Assembly (NCBI RefSeq): GCF_946478955.1
Contig: NZ_CAMLDL010000005.1
Coordinates: 62,001-126,000 of the forward strand
Reading direction: 5' to 3'
From: an uncultured Sphingomonas sp.
GTDB lineage: Bacteria; Pseudomonadota; Alphaproteobacteria; Sphingomonadales; Sphingomonadaceae
DNA: 64,000 nucleotides
A model generated the notes under the pieces. The model saw nothing but the letters and a program-made list of their open reading frames with translations, had not been told where the DNA came from and searched no databases. A program made the position numbers and the translations under genes. The stretch's first letter is position 1. Each line of letters begins with the position of its first letter. Positions 35,041-43,961 of the stretch are shown one piece after another.

Positions 35041-36261
35041 TCACTTGCGTTCAATCGCCTCGAACGGCGACGCTGCGGATTCCAGCTTGGCCTGGGCCAC
35101 GCCTTCGGCGCGGGCAATATAGCCCTTCGACTTTTCGACTTCCTTGCCGAGCGTGTCGACGGTTGCCTTCATATTGGTCAGCGCCGCCAGCTTAAACGCG
35201 TCGATCTGGTCCATCGTGTCATAGATATTCTGGAACGCACGCTGCAGCGTTTCGAGCGGGATGGTCGACGAAGCCGCCTGCTCATGGATGGCCCCCGACT
35301 GCTGCTTCAGCATTTCGCCGGTTGTGTCGATCATGTTGGCGGTCGTCGTGTTGAGCGCCGTGACCTGTTCCAGCACCAGCTTCTGATTCGACATGGCCGA
35401 CGCGACCGTCACTGCGGTGCGAAGCGCGGACACCGTGGTGGTCGACGCGCGGTCGACGCCCTTCACCAGCTCAACATTGTTCTTCTTGACGAGATCCAGC
35501 GCGAGATAGCCCTGAACCGTCACCGCCATCTGGGTCAGCAGGTCGGTGGTCCGCTGCCGTGTGTAGAACAGCGCGCTTTCACGGATGGCTTTTGCCTTCG
35601 CCGGCTCGCTATGGTCCAGCTCGTTGGCCTTGTCTTCAAGGTTCTGATCCAGCGTCTTGGAGATGTGGATCATCTGCTCCAGCTTGTGCATCGTCTTCCA
35701 CAGCTGGGCGCGTTCAGTGTCGATGGCGGCATTGTCCATCAGCAGCTCATCCTTGCCATTGCCCAGCCGCTGCAGGATCGCGCTGATGTGGGTCTGGCTT
35801 GAGCGATATTTGTCGAAGTAGTTGTTGATCTTGTTCCCGAACGGAATGATGCCGAGGAACTTCTTCGTGGTCATCCCCTTCGATGCTTCCTTAGGGTCGA
35901 GCGATTCCACCGTGCGGCGAAGCTCGGTCAGGTCGGCGCCGATGCCGGTATCGCTGTCGATCGCTTTCACCGGTCGGTCGAGGAAGCGGTTGGATGCGCC
36001 CGCAGCTTCGGCGATTTCCTTGCGGCCCATCGCGGTCAGCTGATCGACCTTCTTGCCAAATTCCGGGCTGTTGCTGTCGAGTGCGGCCAGTTCCTCAACG
36101 AACTGCGCGACCTTCCTGTCGAGCTCGCTCGTTTCCTCGGACTTGAGCGGGACGAGACCGGCGGCCTCCGCCGGCGCAATCGTCTGCAGCGCCTCGGGCG
36201 GATCGAGCTTGATCTTCGTCGCGGTCGCCGTGACGGGTTCGTTGGTCGGATCGCTGGCCAT
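35041..36261 (-). CDS. telA: TelA toxic anion resistance protein
   Basis: A 406-residue, largely helical cytoplasmic protein. Characteristic TelA blocks are GIIPFGNKINNYFDKYRSSQ (about 140-160), ISAILQRLGNGKDELLMDNA and LEQVTALNTTTANMIDTTGE. Members confer low-level tellurite tolerance and appear in envelope-stress sets. ATG 36261 is favoured; in-frame sequence upstream is the promoter region with a TATAAT box. It is co-transcribed with xpaC and divergent from the Tad-like genes. Confidence 0.9.
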   Translation of the reverse strand: MASDPTNEPVTATATKIKLDPPEALQTIAPAEAAGLVPLKSEETSELDRKVAQFVEELAALDSNSPEFGKKVDQLTAMGRKEIAEAAGASNRFLDRPVKAIDSDTGIGADLTELRRTVESLDPKEASKGMTTKKFLGIIPFGNKINNYFDKYRSSQTHISAILQRLGNGKDELLMDNAAIDTERAQLWKTMHKLEQMIHISKTLDQNLEDKANELDHSEPAKAKAIRESALFYTRQRTTDLLTQMAVTVQGYLALDLVKKNNVELVKGVDRASTTTVSALRTAVTVASAMSNQKLVLEQVTALNTTTANMIDTTGEMLKQQSGAIHEQAASSTIPLETLQRAFQNIYDTMDQIDAFKLAALTNMKATVDTLGKEVEKSKGYIARAEGVAQAKLESAASPFEAIERK

Positions 36262-36343
36262 GGTCACGCTATTCCTTCTTGCAAACGCATATTGCGCAAC
36301 GAGGGTGGACTGCCCGCCCGCCGCACGCAAGTATCTTAGCTGT

Positions 36344-36371
36344 ATTATAGGTGTAATACGCGCCGCTTCAA
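36344..36371 (-). promoter_or_regulatory. Sigma-70-type promoter for telA-xpaC
   Basis: On the minus strand TTGAAG (36371-36366) and TATAAT (36349-36344) are 16 bases apart, close to the housekeeping consensus. The predicted transcript would have a leader of about 75 bases before telA. The -10 region overlaps an inverted repeat GTATTA-N6-TAATAC (36342-36359), and AGGGAA-N6-TTCCCT (36371-36388) lies just upstream, so a repressor could act here. Confidence 0.5.
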
Positions 36372-36500
36372 GGGAATATACGTTCCCTCGCCACGCGTAC
36401 GGCATGGCTAGCGTCTTGTTAACCAATCATCGGAACGGTTCGCTTACCCTATCCGCGCTATTCGCCATCTGAACGGGTTCAAATATTGATGGTGGGAAGC

Positions 36501-37850
36501 ATGTTTAAAGCATTCAAAAGGCTTTGGAACGAAGACCGCGGCAATATCCTCGTGATCTTCGGCGCGGCATTGCCCTTGCTTGTCGGCGCGGCCGGGCTCG
36601 CCACCGATACGATTGAATGGACGCTGTGGAAACGTCAGCTCCAGCGTGCAGCGGATTCAGCGGCCATCGCCGGCGTTTACACGCGCATCGCTACGGACAC
36701 GCAGGCAGCTGTCGAAGGGTCGGTCAATGACGATTTGGCGCTAAACTATCGCGCCGACGTTGATCGGGATGCGGGGTACCCAATCACGACGCGTCTCGCC
36801 AACGATGGCGACAAGCGGAATCAGGTGCAGGTCGTCTTGCAGCTGCACAAATCGCTGCCGTTCAGTTCTATGTTCATGGCGTCGGCGCCGCGCATTCGTG
36901 CAACCGCTATCGCCGCAAGTGTCCCAGGCGCCGACGAATTTTGTGTCCTAGCGACGGATTCCAGCGTCGGTTCGGTGGGCATTGAGGTGACGGGCAGCAC
37001 ACGCCTCGACCTTGGCAATTGCTCGCTCATGACCAATTCGCGCAATCCGAACACGGCGGCGTCCAACGGCAATGCTGGCGGCGGAAACGCCGGCAGCAAT
37101 TCCTGGGTGCACGCAAAGTCGCTCGCCGCGACCGGCGGCGTCAAATATTCGAACAGCTGGGATGTGTCGGATTATGATCCGAACAGTCCGTCGATCGCCG
37201 ATCCGTACGCGAGCAAATCGGCGCCGAGCCAGTCCGACTGCACCAAGACAGTGACAGCCGACATGTCCAAAAACCAGACCTACTCGTCGGGCGTCCAGGA
37301 TCGGACCAGCGGCGCAAATGCCGATACCGCCGGTGATGTCGTGTGTTTTTCTGGGTCGGAGGTTAAGGTCCAGGGCGAGCTGAAACTGCAGTCAGGCGTC
37401 ACCTATGTCATCGACGGCGGCGACCTGACGATGAGCAGCACCAGCTCCAAAATAAGCTGCGGTGGCTGTACAATCGTCATGACCAACTTTTCCAACCCGG
37501 CCGCGACCGGGAACGTAAAAATTACGGGCGGCACGCTCGATATCACCGCGCCGACAACCGGGCCGTATGCTGGCATGGCCATATTTCAGGACAGCCGCGC
37601 TCGCGATAGCGGAACGTCAGGCCAGAACGTCATTCAGGGTAACAATGGCGCGTCGGTGACGGGCGCCCTCTATTTCGGCAATCGCTCGCTCACCTACACA
37701 GGGGGTAGCGACACGGTGTTCGCCTGTCTGCAGATCGTGAGCAAGCGCGTCACCTTCACCGGCAACTCGGCGATGAGAACGGCGAGCGACTGCCCGGGCA
37801 GAGGCTATGGTGCAATTCAGGGCGGCCGCCGCGTGAGGCTCGTCGCATGA
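36501..37850 (+). CDS. TadG-like pilus-assembly protein
   Basis: A 449-residue membrane-anchored protein. The N-terminal Tad/TadG anchor reads EDRGNILVIFGAALPLLVGA (about 11-30), followed by RQLQRAADSAAIAGVY. The rest is an extracytoplasmic beta-rich domain with many Gly, Ser, Asn and Thr residues and paired cysteines (FCVLATD, GNCSLM, ISCGGCTIV). No von Willebrand A domain is visible. ATG 36501 lies four bases after GGTGGG; ATG 36489 has no ribosome site. It overlaps the next gene as ATGA. The secretion ATPase and prepilin are not nearby. Confidence 0.8.
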   Translation: MFKAFKRLWNEDRGNILVIFGAALPLLVGAAGLATDTIEWTLWKRQLQRAADSAAIAGVYTRIATDTQAAVEGSVNDDLALNYRADVDRDAGYPITTRLANDGDKRNQVQVVLQLHKSLPFSSMFMASAPRIRATAIAASVPGADEFCVLATDSSVGSVGIEVTGSTRLDLGNCSLMTNSRNPNTAASNGNAGGGNAGSNSWVHAKSLAATGGVKYSNSWDVSDYDPNSPSIADPYASKSAPSQSDCTKTVTADMSKNQTYSSGVQDRTSGANADTAGDVVCFSGSEVKVQGELKLQSGVTYVIDGGDLTMSSTSSKISCGGCTIVMTNFSNPAATGNVKITGGTLDITAPTTGPYAGMAIFQDSRARDSGTSGQNVIQGNNGASVTGALYFGNRSLTYTGGSDTVFACLQIVSKRVTFTGNSAMRTASDCPGRGYGAIQGGRRVRLVA

Positions 37851-38335
37851 TCCGCGCCATCAAACAGATTTGCGCCGAGAAGCGCGGCGTTGCGACCATT
37901 GAATTGGCATTGGTCGCGCCCGTCCTGGCGGTGATGGTTATTGGTGTGTCCGATATCAGCAACGCCTACGGCCGCAAGCTGCAGCTTGAGCAGGCGGCCC
38001 AGCGCGCCATGGAGCGCGTGGCACAGACGACGGGTGAGAACACCCCGGCCGACACGATCAAGAATGAGGCAGTGTGCCAATTCAATGGCCTGAACCCAGA
38101 TAACACTTGCCAGACAGCGCCGTTGACCGTCGATGACGTTGTCGTAACCTATAGCCTTAAGTGCAATGGCGTTGTGACCGACTATTCGACGGATTGCGCA
38201 TCTGGGCAAACCGAGGTGCGCTATATCTCGACCACCGTCACCTATAATTATGCGCCGATGTTCGCGATGAAGATCGGCGCTCATTCTGACGGTATGTATC
38301 ATCTGGTCGCGACTGCGGGGGTAAGAGTCGTATGA
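37847..38335 (+). CDS. TadE-family minor pseudopilin, first copy
   Basis: A 162-residue protein with the TadE anchor RGVATIELALVAPVLAVMVI after a short basic N-terminus. The exported part has cysteines (AVCQFNGLN, NTCQTAP, LKCNGV, TDCASG) that may form two disulfides. TadE-like proteins are pseudopilins processed by a TadV-type peptidase and needed for Flp pilus assembly. It overlaps both neighbours by four bases. Confidence 0.8.
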   Translation: MIRAIKQICAEKRGVATIELALVAPVLAVMVIGVSDISNAYGRKLQLEQAAQRAMERVAQTTGENTPADTIKNEAVCQFNGLNPDNTCQTAPLTVDDVVVTYSLKCNGVVTDYSTDCASGQTEVRYISTTVTYNYAPMFAMKIGAHSDGMYHLVATAGVRVV

Positions 38336-38739
38336 AGCTATTCACCGCGCTTCGCCGCGATCATCGCGGTGCGACCATCGTTGAACTGGCATTCGCTTTG
38401 CCAATCTTCATCACAATGCTGTGGATGGTGGTGCAGCTGGGTCTCGTTTTTCGTGCATTGTCCGGGATTCAGAACGCCTTAGGCGAAGGCGCGCGGGCGG
38501 CGACCATCTGGCCGGTTCCAAGCATCACCACGGTCCGCGCTAGGATGAACACGGCTGTCTTCGGTATTGGCCCCGGAACGTTCAACATACCGGATCCGGT
38601 TGAAGGCCAAGCCGATGGAAGCGACTATCTCGACCTGACCGTAACGTACAGCCAGCCGACGAGTTTGCTCATTTTGCCGGGCCCAACGATTTCGGTCACT
38701 CGGTCTAAACGGGTTTGGATGTCGGAATCCGATACCTGA
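38332..38739 (+). CDS. TadE-family minor pseudopilin, second copy
   Basis: A 135-residue paralogue-like protein with anchor HRGATIVELAFALPIFITML. The exported domain is shorter than in the first copy and lacks the cysteines. ATGA overlap with the preceding gene shows the three Tad-like genes form one operon. It ends directly against the convergent enoyl-CoA hydratase gene, with no terminator visible. Confidence 0.8.
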   Translation: MKLFTALRRDHRGATIVELAFALPIFITMLWMVVQLGLVFRALSGIQNALGEGARAATIWPVPSITTVRARMNTAVFGIGPGTFNIPDPVEGQADGSDYLDLTVTYSQPTSLLILPGPTISVTRSKRVWMSESDT

Positions 38740-39507
38740 TCAGGTCGCTTTCGCGCGGCTGGCGAAGAAATTCTTGATCGCCTGCTTCACTTCGTCGGAC
38801 GTCAGCCGTTCGGCGAAGTGGCCGTTCTCCCGATCCATACGTTCTACCACCGCATCAACGTCGGTCGTGCGCAGCAGCGCCTGGGTTTGACGCATCGCTT
38901 CGGGCGGCTTGGCGAGCAGGGCGGCGGTAATTGCATCGCGCATCGCGGCAAGGCCGCCTTTCGGCGCGACGTGACTGGCGAGGCCAATTCGCAGTGCATC
39001 ATCCGCGCCAAATGGTTCGCCCAGTAGCAGGTAGCGTGCTGCCGAGCGGCGGCCCGCCAGCTTCGGCAGGATCATGGAACTGGCAGCCTCTGGCACCAGG
39101 CCGAGGTCAACGAACGGCATGATGAACCGGCAGCCATCCTCCGCGATCACAAGATCGCAGTGGAACAACATGGTCGTGCCGATACCGACCGCATTGCCGT
39201 GGACGGACGCGATGATGGGCACCACATTATAGGCAAGGGCGCGCAGGAAGCGCCACACCGGCAAGTCGGTTTCGCCGCCTGGTGCAGGCATGGCCTGCAT
39301 GAAATCGGCAAGATCATTGCCAGCGGTAAAGTCTTCGCCGGCGCCGTCGATGGTAATCACTCGGATCGATTGATCGGTTCCAGCGTTTTCAATCGCATCG
39401 GCCAGGGCGCTGTACATGGCGACGGTGATGGCGTTGCGCCGCTCCGGACGATTGAGGGTGATGGCCAGTACGCCATCGGCTTTTTCGACGCGGACATGTT
39501 CGCTCAT
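38740..39507 (-). CDS. Enoyl-CoA hydratase/isomerase family protein
   Basis: A 255-residue crotonase-fold enzyme. GAGEDFTAGNDLADFM (about 49-65) and HGNAVGIGTTMLFHCDLVIA (about 99-118) form the oxyanion hole and active-site region. The usual second catalytic Glu is in a segment reading DLGLVPEAASSM. It would hydrate or isomerise a CoA-bound enoyl substrate; the exact reaction is not fixed by the sequence. The second of two adjacent ATGs (39507) is taken. No partner gene overlaps. Confidence 0.87.
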   Translation of the reverse strand: MSEHVRVEKADGVLAITLNRPERRNAITVAMYSALADAIENAGTDQSIRVITIDGAGEDFTAGNDLADFMQAMPAPGGETDLPVWRFLRALAYNVVPIIASVHGNAVGIGTTMLFHCDLVIAEDGCRFIMPFVDLGLVPEAASSMILPKLAGRRSAARYLLLGEPFGADDALRIGLASHVAPKGGLAAMRDAITAALLAKPPEAMRQTQALLRTTDVDAVVERMDRENGHFAERLTSDEVKQAIKNFFASRAKAT

Positions 39508-39606
39508 CAACTATTGCCCTTTCAACGGCATGGAATCGGGTGACGTTCATGGCCGCATTGGCTATCGAGAATCAAATTCCCGCCAAACCGTAAGGACACC
39601 CAGCCC

Positions 39607-40257
39607 ATGAAATTCTTCGCCGACACTGCCGAAATTGAAGATATCCGCAAGCTGGCGGACTCGGGCCTGCTCGACGGCGTGACTACTAATCCGTCGCTGG
39701 TGAAAAAATCCGGCCGCGACTTTCTGGAAGTGGTGAAGGAAATTTGCGATGTGGTTGATGGTCCGGTTTCGGCCGAGGTCGTCGCGCTTGATTATGATGG
39801 CATGATGAAAGAGGCCGAGGTTCTTCGGAAGATTGCGAAGAATATCGCGGTTAAGGTCCCGCTCACACCAGACGGCCTGAAAACCTGCAAGGCGCTGACC
39901 GGTGACGGTACGATGGTCAATGTGACGCTGTGTTTCAGCGCAAACCAGGCGTTACTGGCGGCAAAGGCCGGGGCGACCTTCATTTCGCCGTTTCTGGGCC
40001 GCCTCGACGATATTGGGCATCCCGGCATCGATCTAATCAGCGATATCCGCATGATCTACGACAATTATGATTATGAGACCGAGATTCTGGCGGCGAGCAT
40101 CCGCAACCCGATTCACGTTCTGGAATGCGCGAAAATTGGTGCCGATGTCATGACGGCGCCGCCGTCGGTTATCTGGCAATTGTTCAAGCATCCGCTGACC
40201 GAAAATGGCATTGAAGCGTTTTTGAAGGATTGGGCTGCGACGGGACAGAAGATTTAA
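39607..40257 (+). CDS. fsa: Fructose-6-phosphate aldolase/transaldolase family (short type)
   Basis: A 216-residue class I aldolase. [12 protein letters not shown] starts the barrel, [12 protein letters not shown] is the phosphate region, and Lys83 in IAVKVPLT is the Schiff-base lysine. Small enzymes of this family act either as transaldolase in the pentose phosphate pathway or as fructose-6-phosphate aldolase; the sequence alone does not separate them. AAGGA sits about ten bases before the ATG. It stands as a single gene. Confidence 0.9.
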   Translation: MKFFADTAEIEDIRKLADSGLLDGVTTNPSLVKKSGRDFLEVVKEICDVVDGPVSAEVVALDYDGMMKEAEVLRKIAKNIAVKVPLTPDGLKTCKALTGDGTMVNVTLCFSANQALLAAKAGATFISPFLGRLDDIGHPGIDLISDIRMIYDNYDYETEILAASIRNPIHVLECAKIGADVMTAPPSVIWQLFKHPLTENGIEAFLKDWAATGQKI

Positions 40258-40308
40258 TTTTCGTCGGTGCGCACCGCTTTTTAACCATGGGCTGATACGA
40301 ATCGGTGC

Positions 40309-40872
40309 ATGGGGCAGCTGATTTCATTCGAGGAACGTGCGGTTGCGACGCTTCGCGACCGCCTGGGCGAGGCGCAGACGGCCAATCAGGATCTGATTGC
40401 CTTTGCGCGCGGGCATCACGGTGCGACGGGGGCAATCCATACGGCGGTGCTCGCACTGATGGACGCCGATAGCCTTGATGCGCTGTTGAAAGTTGTCACG
40501 GCGCAATGGCCGAAAATGCTCGGCGTCGACCATATTGCGCTGGCACTGGTAGCAGACGGTAAGGCGTTTCGGGTTCATGCGGGCGGCGTCGGCACTGTTG
40601 AGCCGCGTATTGTCGATCGGGCAATTGAGCGGCTGGACAGCGTTACCATGCGCGGGGTCGATTGCGGTCATCCGTTGTTCGGCGAGGACGCGAGGACGAT
40701 CCGAAGTGAGGTGCTGATCCTGATCGATGCGGACGCGCCGCTGCCGTACGGCCTCCTGATGCTTGGGCAGGCGAGCAACGCCAGCATGGAAAATGCCCAT
40801 GGCAAGCAATTGCTGGGATTCCTTGGTGCGAGCCTAGGCGCTATGCTGCGCCGGTGGCTGGTCACGAACTAG
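40309..40872 (+). CDS. DUF484 family GAF-like protein
   Basis: A 187-residue protein with an N-terminal coiled coil (FEERAVATLRDRLGEAQTAN) and a GAF-like domain (about 60-185). DUF484 proteins lie upstream of xerC in many proteobacteria, and this one overlaps xerC by 19 bases, which supports the call. The function of the family is unknown; a link to chromosome dimer resolution is only positional. Confidence 0.8.
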   Translation: MGQLISFEERAVATLRDRLGEAQTANQDLIAFARGHHGATGAIHTAVLALMDADSLDALLKVVTAQWPKMLGVDHIALALVADGKAFRVHAGGVGTVEPRIVDRAIERLDSVTMRGVDCGHPLFGEDARTIRSEVLILIDADAPLPYGLLMLGQASNASMENAHGKQLLGFLGASLGAMLRRWLVTN

Positions 40873-41786
40873 GAACGGACGAACATCCTGCGCGGGCGCT
40901 TGCGGCGCGGTGGGCAGGGTATCTGGCGCATGACCGGCGCCGTTCCGCTCACACGGTTCGCGCCTATGTCGCGACCGCCCACCGTTTCATCGATTTTCTG
41001 GGGCGTTACCGCGGCGAGGAGATTGGGCGGTACGGCCTTCTTAACCTGCATGCAGTGGATTTGCGCGCCTTTCTGGCCGACCGGCGCAGCGACGGCCTGG
41101 GCGCATCATCGGCGGCGCGCGAAATGTCGGCGGTGCGCGCGTTCCTGACCTACGCCGCCGAGGATGCGGGCACGCAGCCCCAATTGCCCCGAACCCGCGC
41201 ACCCAAACGGCCTAAGACATTGCCAAGGCCGGCCAGCCCTGATGATGCACAAGCACTGGCGGAAGAGGCGGGCGCCAGCGGTTCGAGCGACTGGGTCGGT
41301 GCGCGTGACCTCGCGATCTTACTGCTGCTCTATGGCTCTGGCCTCCGCATTGCCGAGGCAATGGGGATGAGCGCGCGTGCATTGCCGCTGGGTCAGGCGA
41401 TCCGGGTGGTTGGAAAGCGCGGCAAAACCCGCGTGGTGCCGCTGGTTCCCGTCGTAAGGACGGCGATCGAGGAATATGTTGCCCTTTGCCCATACGCAAT
41501 CAGTGGTGACTCGCCGCTGTTCGTGGGCGTCAAGGGTGGGCCGCTCAATGCCGATGTCGTGCGCCGTGCGGTTCGCGGTGCGCGGCAGCGGCTTGGACTG
41601 CCCGAAACTCTGACGCCGCACGCATTGCGCCATAGTTTTGCAACGCATCTTCTGGCGCGTGGTGCGGACTTGCGCTCACTCCAGGAGCTGCTGGGGCATG
41701 CCAGCCTATCGTCGACGCAGATTTATACCGATGTTGATGCCGCACGCCTCCTCGACGTGTATCGCCACGCGCACCCAAGGGCCTGA
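40854..41786 (+). CDS. xerC: Tyrosine recombinase XerC
   Basis: A 310-residue recombinase for chromosome dimer resolution at dif. The SAM-like core-binding domain (about 15-110) contains RRSAHTVRAYVATAHRF. The catalytic domain has Arg in GSGLRIAEAMG, Lys in VGKRGKTRVVPL, His-x-x-Arg in TPHALRHSFATHL, His in LGHASLSSTQIY and the nucleophile Tyr in that last segment. The GTG at 40854 lies inside DUF484; no better start is present before the conserved domain. A bidirectional terminator follows. Confidence 0.92.
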   Translation: MAGHELGTDEHPARALAARWAGYLAHDRRRSAHTVRAYVATAHRFIDFLGRYRGEEIGRYGLLNLHAVDLRAFLADRRSDGLGASSAAREMSAVRAFLTYAAEDAGTQPQLPRTRAPKRPKTLPRPASPDDAQALAEEAGASGSSDWVGARDLAILLLLYGSGLRIAEAMGMSARALPLGQAIRVVGKRGKTRVVPLVPVVRTAIEEYVALCPYAISGDSPLFVGVKGGPLNADVVRRAVRGARQRLGLPETLTPHALRHSFATHLLARGADLRSLQELLGHASLSSTQIYTDVDAARLLDVYRHAHPRA

Positions 41787-41792
41787 TTAAAA

Positions 41793-41826
41793 AGGCCCAC
41801 TTCTGCCTTGTGGCAAAAGCGGGCCT
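41793..41826. terminator. Bidirectional terminator after xerC
   Basis: AGGCCC (41793-41798) pairs with GGGCCT (41821-41826), and inside it TGCC (41804-41807) pairs with GGCA (41812-41815). An A-run precedes it (AAAAA at 41789-41793), which becomes a T-run for the opposite strand. The remaining bases to 41990 show nothing further. Confidence 0.55.
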
Positions 41827-41990
41827 ATTGGCGACGAGCCAAGGCCAGAACGACTCCGACGCGCCGACTATGTAAGGTTCAACGTGTATGGAAACCCCGT
41901 ATTCGTCGGCTGAGCCATTAATGGCGGCGGTCGTTATGGCGTCCAAAAAGAACCGATATGGATAATAACATGGCGACCACTGAATTTATG

Positions 41991-42626
41991 TCACAGGCTC
42001 GTTAGATCCGGTTTGGTACTATCGTCTTCGTGCATGTCGCGGTGGGTCCAGACGCGGTAGATATAGCCGAGGATGAGGACGACCATAATCGCGGTTGAGG
42101 CCGGACCGAGGATTTTGTCGACCTCGCCATAATTCTCACCAAGCTTGTAGCCTGCGCCGGCAAGCAGCGCCGTCCATCCGGCGGTGCCGAGGGTTGAAGC
42201 CCACAGGAACCGTTTGAAACTCATTTTCAGCAGGCCGGCCGGAACCGACACAAGACTGCGAACGGTCGGCAGCAAACGGCCCAGGAAGACGAAGAAGGTG
42301 CCATGTTGCTGGAACCAGCGTTCGGCACGCTTAACCTCGGACCAACTCATTGTGATCCAGCGACCATATTTACGAATGATCGGCTCCAGTCGCTGAATGC
42401 CGAGTGCACGGGCCGCAAGATACCAGAGGATGTTTCCGAGCATGGCCCCGGTGGTGCCACTGACTACCACCCAGCCATAGCTGAGCTTACCCTGACCCGC
42501 CGCGACGCCAGCAACAGACATGATCACTTCACTGGGGATCGGGGGAAATACGGTCTCGAGAAACATCAGAAAGCCGACGCCAAGATAGCCCGATTGTTCA
42601 ATCAGGCGAATAATCCAATCACTCAC
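41991..42626 (-). CDS. DedA family membrane protein
   Basis: A 211-residue inner-membrane protein with four to five helices. The N-terminal LETVFPPIPSEVIM and central FLGRLLPTVRSLVSVPAGLL, with its arginines, are DedA hallmarks. DedA proteins recycle lipid carriers such as undecaprenyl phosphate or phosphatidylethanolamine and support membrane homeostasis. Its ATG overlaps the gshB stop by four bases, so it is the second gene of that unit. Confidence 0.9.
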   Translation of the reverse strand: MSDWIIRLIEQSGYLGVGFLMFLETVFPPIPSEVIMSVAGVAAGQGKLSYGWVVVSGTTGAMLGNILWYLAARALGIQRLEPIIRKYGRWITMSWSEVKRAERWFQQHGTFFVFLGRLLPTVRSLVSVPAGLLKMSFKRFLWASTLGTAGWTALLAGAGYKLGENYGEVDKILGPASTAIMVVLILGYIYRVWTHRDMHEDDSTKPDLTSL

Positions 42627-43576
42627 TTATTTCCGACTTTCGATTCAATAGCCTGCCAGATGAGGGCGGCCGTATTGGTATTGTTGAAACGGTCCATCGC
42701 CACGATTCCGGTGGGCGATGTCACGTTGATTTCGGTCAGCCATTTGCCGCCAATGACGTCGATCCCCACGAACAATAGCCCGCGCTTCTTCAGCTCCGGC
42801 CCCAATGCATCGCAGATTTCATGCTCGCTAGCCGACAGACCGGTTTGATGCGCTGACCCGCCAGCCGCGAGGTTCGACCGAAACTCTCCCTTCCCGGGCA
42901 TGCGGTTGATCGCGCCCGCGACCTCGCCATCGACCAGGATGATACGTTTGTCGCCGTTCGCCACTTCGGGAAGAAATGCCTGGGCGATAAATGGTTCTTT
43001 CCAGATCGACGCAAAAAGCTCGGTCAGCGCCGACATATTGCTGCCGTCCCTGCCGACCCGAAATACGCCTTCGCCAGCTTTGCCGTGCAGGGGCTTGATG
43101 ACAATGTCGCCGTGCTTCGCGTGGAAGGCGCGCACGTCATCGATGCTGCGCCCGATCATCGTTGGCGGCATGAAGCGCGCGAAGTCGAGCACAAAAAGCT
43201 TTTCCGGGGCATCGCGAACGCTGCGCGGATCGTTGACCACCAGCGTTTCATTCGCGACCCGTTCGAGCAGGTAGGTGGCAGTGATATAACCGATGTCGAA
43301 TGGCGGATCCTGCCGCATCAGGACAACATCAATATCGCGGCCAAGGTCCAGCTTAACTGCGTCGCCAGCATCGAAATGATCGCCCTCAACCTTGCGCACC
43401 GTCACCGGATGGGCATGAGCAAAGACGCGGCCGTCCTCATAGACGAGGTCGCTGGCGAGATAATGGTAAAGCTGATGCCCACGCTCCTGCGCTTCCAGCA
43501 TCAGGGCGAAGGTGGAATCCCCGGCGATGCCGATCGATTCCAACGGGTCCATCTGTACGGCAACGCGTAGGGTCAT
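42623..43576 (-). CDS. gshB: Glutathione synthetase
   Basis: A 317-residue ATP-grasp ligase that joins gamma-glutamylcysteine and glycine. N-terminal MDPLESI and LMLEAQERGH, then RQDPPFDIGYITATYLLE, are family blocks. The ATP-grasp part has DIVIKPLHGKAGEGVFRV, and INVTSPTG closes the active site. Its product feeds gor at 29690. It heads the gshB-dedA pair. Confidence 0.95.
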   Translation of the reverse strand: MTLRVAVQMDPLESIGIAGDSTFALMLEAQERGHQLYHYLASDLVYEDGRVFAHAHPVTVRKVEGDHFDAGDAVKLDLGRDIDVVLMRQDPPFDIGYITATYLLERVANETLVVNDPRSVRDAPEKLFVLDFARFMPPTMIGRSIDDVRAFHAKHGDIVIKPLHGKAGEGVFRVGRDGSNMSALTELFASIWKEPFIAQAFLPEVANGDKRIILVDGEVAGAINRMPGKGEFRSNLAAGGSAHQTGLSASEHEICDALGPELKKRGLLFVGIDVIGGKWLTEINVTSPTGIVAMDRFNNTNTAALIWQAIESKVGNK

Positions 43577-43610
43577 AGCGACACGCGCCTAAGCGAAGCC
43601 GAGCGATTTG

Positions 43611-43961
43611 TCACCCTAGCCAGACATTGGGAAGATGGCGCGGAAAACGTCCCGGTACAATGAACATGGCGTCAATGCGGATGTCCTCGCCGTTCCTGGC
43701 GTAACGGGCGGCCAGCTGCTCTGCGGCCGCCGCAACCCGGCGCAGGCGATATTGATCGAGACTCCAGGCCGCGGCTTGTTCAGTGGCACGCTGCTTTACC
43801 TCGACGAAGGCGATAATATTGCCGCGCTTTGCGACCAGATCGACTTCGCCTCCCGCCGTTCGCACGCGCCGATCAAGAATGCGCCAACCTTTCAGGCGAA
43901 GCCACCAACTCGCGACGGTCTCCGCTCGCCGCCCTCTTGCTTCCGCTTTCTGCCGGGTCAG
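43611..43961 (-). CDS. yraN: YraN/UPF0102 family nuclease-like protein, CTG start
   Basis: A 116-residue protein. A GTG at 43865 would give only an 84-residue fragment beginning at RTAGGEVDLV. The same open frame reaches upstream through TRQKAEARGRRAETVASWWL and RLKGWRILDRR, the usual N-terminus of the family. No ATG, GTG or TTG lies in that stretch; a CTG at 43961 overlaps the rsmI stop as CTGA, mirroring the other four-base overlaps here. GEVDLV and FVEVKQR form the restriction-endonuclease-like core. The function is unproven; Holliday-junction or DNA-uptake roles have been proposed. Confidence 0.75.
   Translation of the reverse strand: MTRQKAEARGRRAETVASWWLRLKGWRILDRRVRTAGGEVDLVAKRGNIIAFVEVKQRATEQAAAWSLDQYRLRRVAAAAEQLAARYARNGEDIRIDAMFIVPGRFPRHLPNVWLG

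Noticed and set aside
36415..36430. CtrA half-site TTAACCAA before the Tad-like genes
   Set aside because: It differs from TTAACCAT at one base and has no second half-site at the usual spacing; too weak to report.
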